From Xanthomonas sp. DAR 35659 (GTDB lineage Bacteria; Pseudomonadota; Gammaproteobacteria; Xanthomonadales; Xanthomonadaceae), in contig NZ_CP162488.1 of NCBI RefSeq assembly GCF_041242975.1, positions 1,850,001-1,914,000 on the forward strand: a stretch of DNA of 64,000 nt. The letters are read 5' to 3'. Under the pieces are notes generated by a model that was not told where the DNA came from, ran no database searches, and worked only from the letters and a program-made list of their open reading frames with translations. Of the stretch, positions 62,696 through 64,000 are shown one piece after another (position 1 is the stretch's first letter; every line of letters begins with the position of its first letter). A program made the position numbers and the translations under genes.

Positions 62696-63771
62696 CAGGC
62701 CTGCGCCGCCAGCGGGAAGCGGATGTCGGCGCGCGTGCCGTGCGGCAGCTGCGCCGCCACCTGCAGGTGCGCGGCGGCGCCGAAACTGAGCGCGAGCCGG
62801 TCGCGCAAGGTGCCCAGTCCGGTGCCCAGGCCCTGCGCGCTCGCCCCCGCGCCGGTGCCGCTGTCCTCGACCCGCAGGTGGCAGTAACCGGCCTCGCGCC
62901 AGGCGCGGATGACGATGCGGCCGCCGTCCTCGGCCGGGTCGATGCCGTGCTTGACCGCGTTCTCTACCAGCGTCAGCAGCGTCAGGGTGGGGCAGCGCAC
63001 CGCGGACAACGCCTGGTCGGCGTCGATCGCGTACTGCAGGCGGTCCGGCATGCGCATGTACATCAACTCCAGATAGGCGCGGACCAGCGCCAGTTCGTCG
63101 CCCAGCGTGGTGGTCGGTTCGTGCAGCCGCGGCACCGCCGCGCGCAGGTAGGCGATCAGGCTGCGCATCAGGTCCGCCGCTTTGGGCGAGCCCATGTCGA
63201 TCAGCGCCTGCACGTTGGCCAGCGTGTTGAACAGGAAGTGCGGCGCGACCTGGCGCTGCATCAGATGCAGGCGCGCATCCAGCGTCTGCCGTTCCAGTTC
63301 GCTGCGCTCCAGCTCGAAGGCCAGCGCCTGGTGCCTGGCCAGGGCATCCTTCTGCCTGACCAGCGCCGCCAGCGCCGTCCACGGCGCGACCAGCACGCCG
63401 GTCACGATGAGCATGAAGAAGCCGGACAGCCGCTCCTGGTCCTCCCAGAACGGCGGTGCGTCGTGCGGGGTCAGGCCGACGTAGATCGCCAGCGTCGTCA
63501 GCGGAATGGCCAGCGCCACGCCCAGCACCTGCAGCGCCCAGCGCGCCAGCCACGCCGGCAGCCGCCGCGGCCAGCGCTCCAGCGCGACGAAGGCCAGCAG
63601 CGCGGCGGCGCCGAGCGCGAAGGCGCGGGCCAGCGCCGAGAGCGTGGAATCCCAGCTCAGGCTCAGCAGCAGCCCGAGTCCGCCGGACAGGACGCAGACC
63701 GTGCCGATGCGCGCCCAGGTCAGCGGCGCGGGGCGGCGTGGCGGTGCGGAGAGCGGAGCGGAACCTGGCAT
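62695..63771 (-). CDS. LytS/YehU-type sensor histidine kinase
   Basis: 358 residues from ATG 63771; an ATG four codons earlier is possible. Four membrane segments lie in the first 140 residues, then the His_kinase domain with QVAPHFLFNTLANVQALID (phospho-His) and the ATPase part with TLVENAVKHGIDP (N box), VEDSGTG (G1) and GTGLGTLRDRL (G2). This is the LytS type. It overlaps the LytTR regulator gene by one base. No GAF or 5TM-LYT domain is evident, so the ligand is unknown. Confidence 0.9.
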   Translation of the reverse strand: MPGSAPLSAPPRRPAPLTWARIGTVCVLSGGLGLLLSLSWDSTLSALARAFALGAAALLAFVALERWPRRLPAWLARWALQVLGVALAIPLTTLAIYVGLTPHDAPPFWEDQERLSGFFMLIVTGVLVAPWTALAALVRQKDALARHQALAFELERSELERQTLDARLHLMQRQVAPHFLFNTLANVQALIDMGSPKAADLMRSLIAYLRAAVPRLHEPTTTLGDELALVRAYLELMYMRMPDRLQYAIDADQALSAVRCPTLTLLTLVENAVKHGIDPAEDGGRIVIRAWREAGYCHLRVEDSGTGAGASAQGLGTGLGTLRDRLALSFGAAAHLQVAAQLPHGTRADIRFPLAAQA

Positions 63772-63814
63772 GGGCGCGAGCATAGCCGAGGGCACCGGTC
63801 GGCGTGCCGCGCCG

Positions 63815-63871
63815 CTAGGGCGTGTCGCCAGTCCCCGAGCGGCATCCTTGGAGAGTGGGGACACGCCCTAG
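63815..63871. repeat. 57-bp fold-back element with perfect 12-bp ends
   Basis: CTAGGGCGTGTC (63815-63826) is mirrored exactly by GACACGCCCTAG (63860-63871), with inner GTCCCC and GGGGAC also complementary. It overlaps the stop codon of the truncated gene at the right edge (63868-63870). It may be a small terminator-like or MITE-like element. Confidence 0.75.
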
Positions 63872-64000
63872 GCCGGCCGCAGCATCGGCCACCACATGCC
63901 CAGCGTCGCGGCGGCGCTGCCGATCAGGGTCACCAGGCTCATCAGCGCCAACGTGCCGGTCGCCAGCCAGTGCAGCGCGCGGCGGCGGCCATCCAGCGCG
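63868..64000 (-). CDS. C-terminal end of a membrane protein (cut by the window edge)
   Basis: The last 43 residues plus TAG are visible: ALDGRRRALHWLATGTLALM, then SLVTLIGSAAATLGMWWPML and RPA. One hydrophobic segment is clear. The stop codon lies within the fold-back element at 63815-63871. It reads toward the LytS gene. The family cannot be judged. Confidence 0.6.
   Translation of the reverse strand, partial: ALDGRRRALHWLATGTLALMSLVTLIGSAAATLGMWWPMLRPA

Noticed and set aside
1..64000. tRNA, rRNA or known riboswitch
   Set aside because: Scanning the gaps by eye showed no cloverleaf-type sequence, rRNA signature or recognised riboswitch core. A covariance search would be needed to be certain.

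Overview
The window comes from a high-GC gammaproteobacterium of the Xanthomonadaceae, most likely Xanthomonas or a close relative. The signs are a lipase effector with the Q-rich C-terminal tail of Xanthomonadales type IV secretion (X-Tfe) effectors, the CreBCD system, the gltX-zur pair, an OPT/POT/S9 peptide-use cluster, and many copies of the intergenic REP palindrome that starts TGTAGGAG and ends GCCGCGAC. Only three stretches look visibly AT-richer than the rest: the left edge, the IS110-family element and a small gene near 53.1-53.4 kb.

Layout. 0-0.6 kb: end of an AT-richer block with a promoter, a 54-residue peptide gene, an intrinsic terminator and a truncated downstream gene. 0.7-9.3 kb: POT peptide symporter, OPT transporter, secreted S9 peptidase and a DUF819 membrane protein. 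9.4-11.4 kb: T4SS-type lipase effector and ankyrin-repeat putative immunity protein. 11.7-17.9 kb: HAD phosphatase, YbdD-CstA, a small periplasmic protein, pirin and endonuclease V. 18.0-19.2 kb: a complete IS110-family insertion sequence sitting inside a REP. 19.3-26.7 kb: gpmA, a SHOCT protein, a GH127 arabinofuranosidase/MFS/AraC module and a ClsC-like phospholipase D. 26.8-39.5 kb: one long chemosensory operon read leftward (STAS, CheA, three MCPs, CheW, REC-EAL, CheR, CheB). 39.9-43.6 kb: mfd, whose coding sequence carries a REP-like insertion. 43.8-47.8 kb: GNAT, CDF transporter, DUF1963, RlmJ and a lipoprotein. 47.9-55.7 kb: QseBC-like two-component system with YgiW, then CreBC, an AT-rich orphan gene, CreD behind a cre-tag, and a small orphan. 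55.7-56.4 kb: five tandem 100-bp hairpin repeats. 56.4-64 kb: GNAT plus carbon-nitrogen hydrolase, DUF3616, gltX, zur, a VOC protein, a LytTR/LytS two-component pair and a truncated membrane protein.

The most striking system is the IS110 element. The 218 nt upstream of its recombinase fold into two loops. One loop carries guides that match the two halves of the REP it has inserted into, and the other matches its own two ends, both around a CT core. This is the architecture of a bridge RNA, and here the guide-target relation can be read directly from the sequence. Other points of interest are the RiPP-like peptide locus, the effector/immunity pair, the 270-bp HAMP-like tandem repeats in two chemoreceptors, and a REP-derived in-frame insertion in Mfd.
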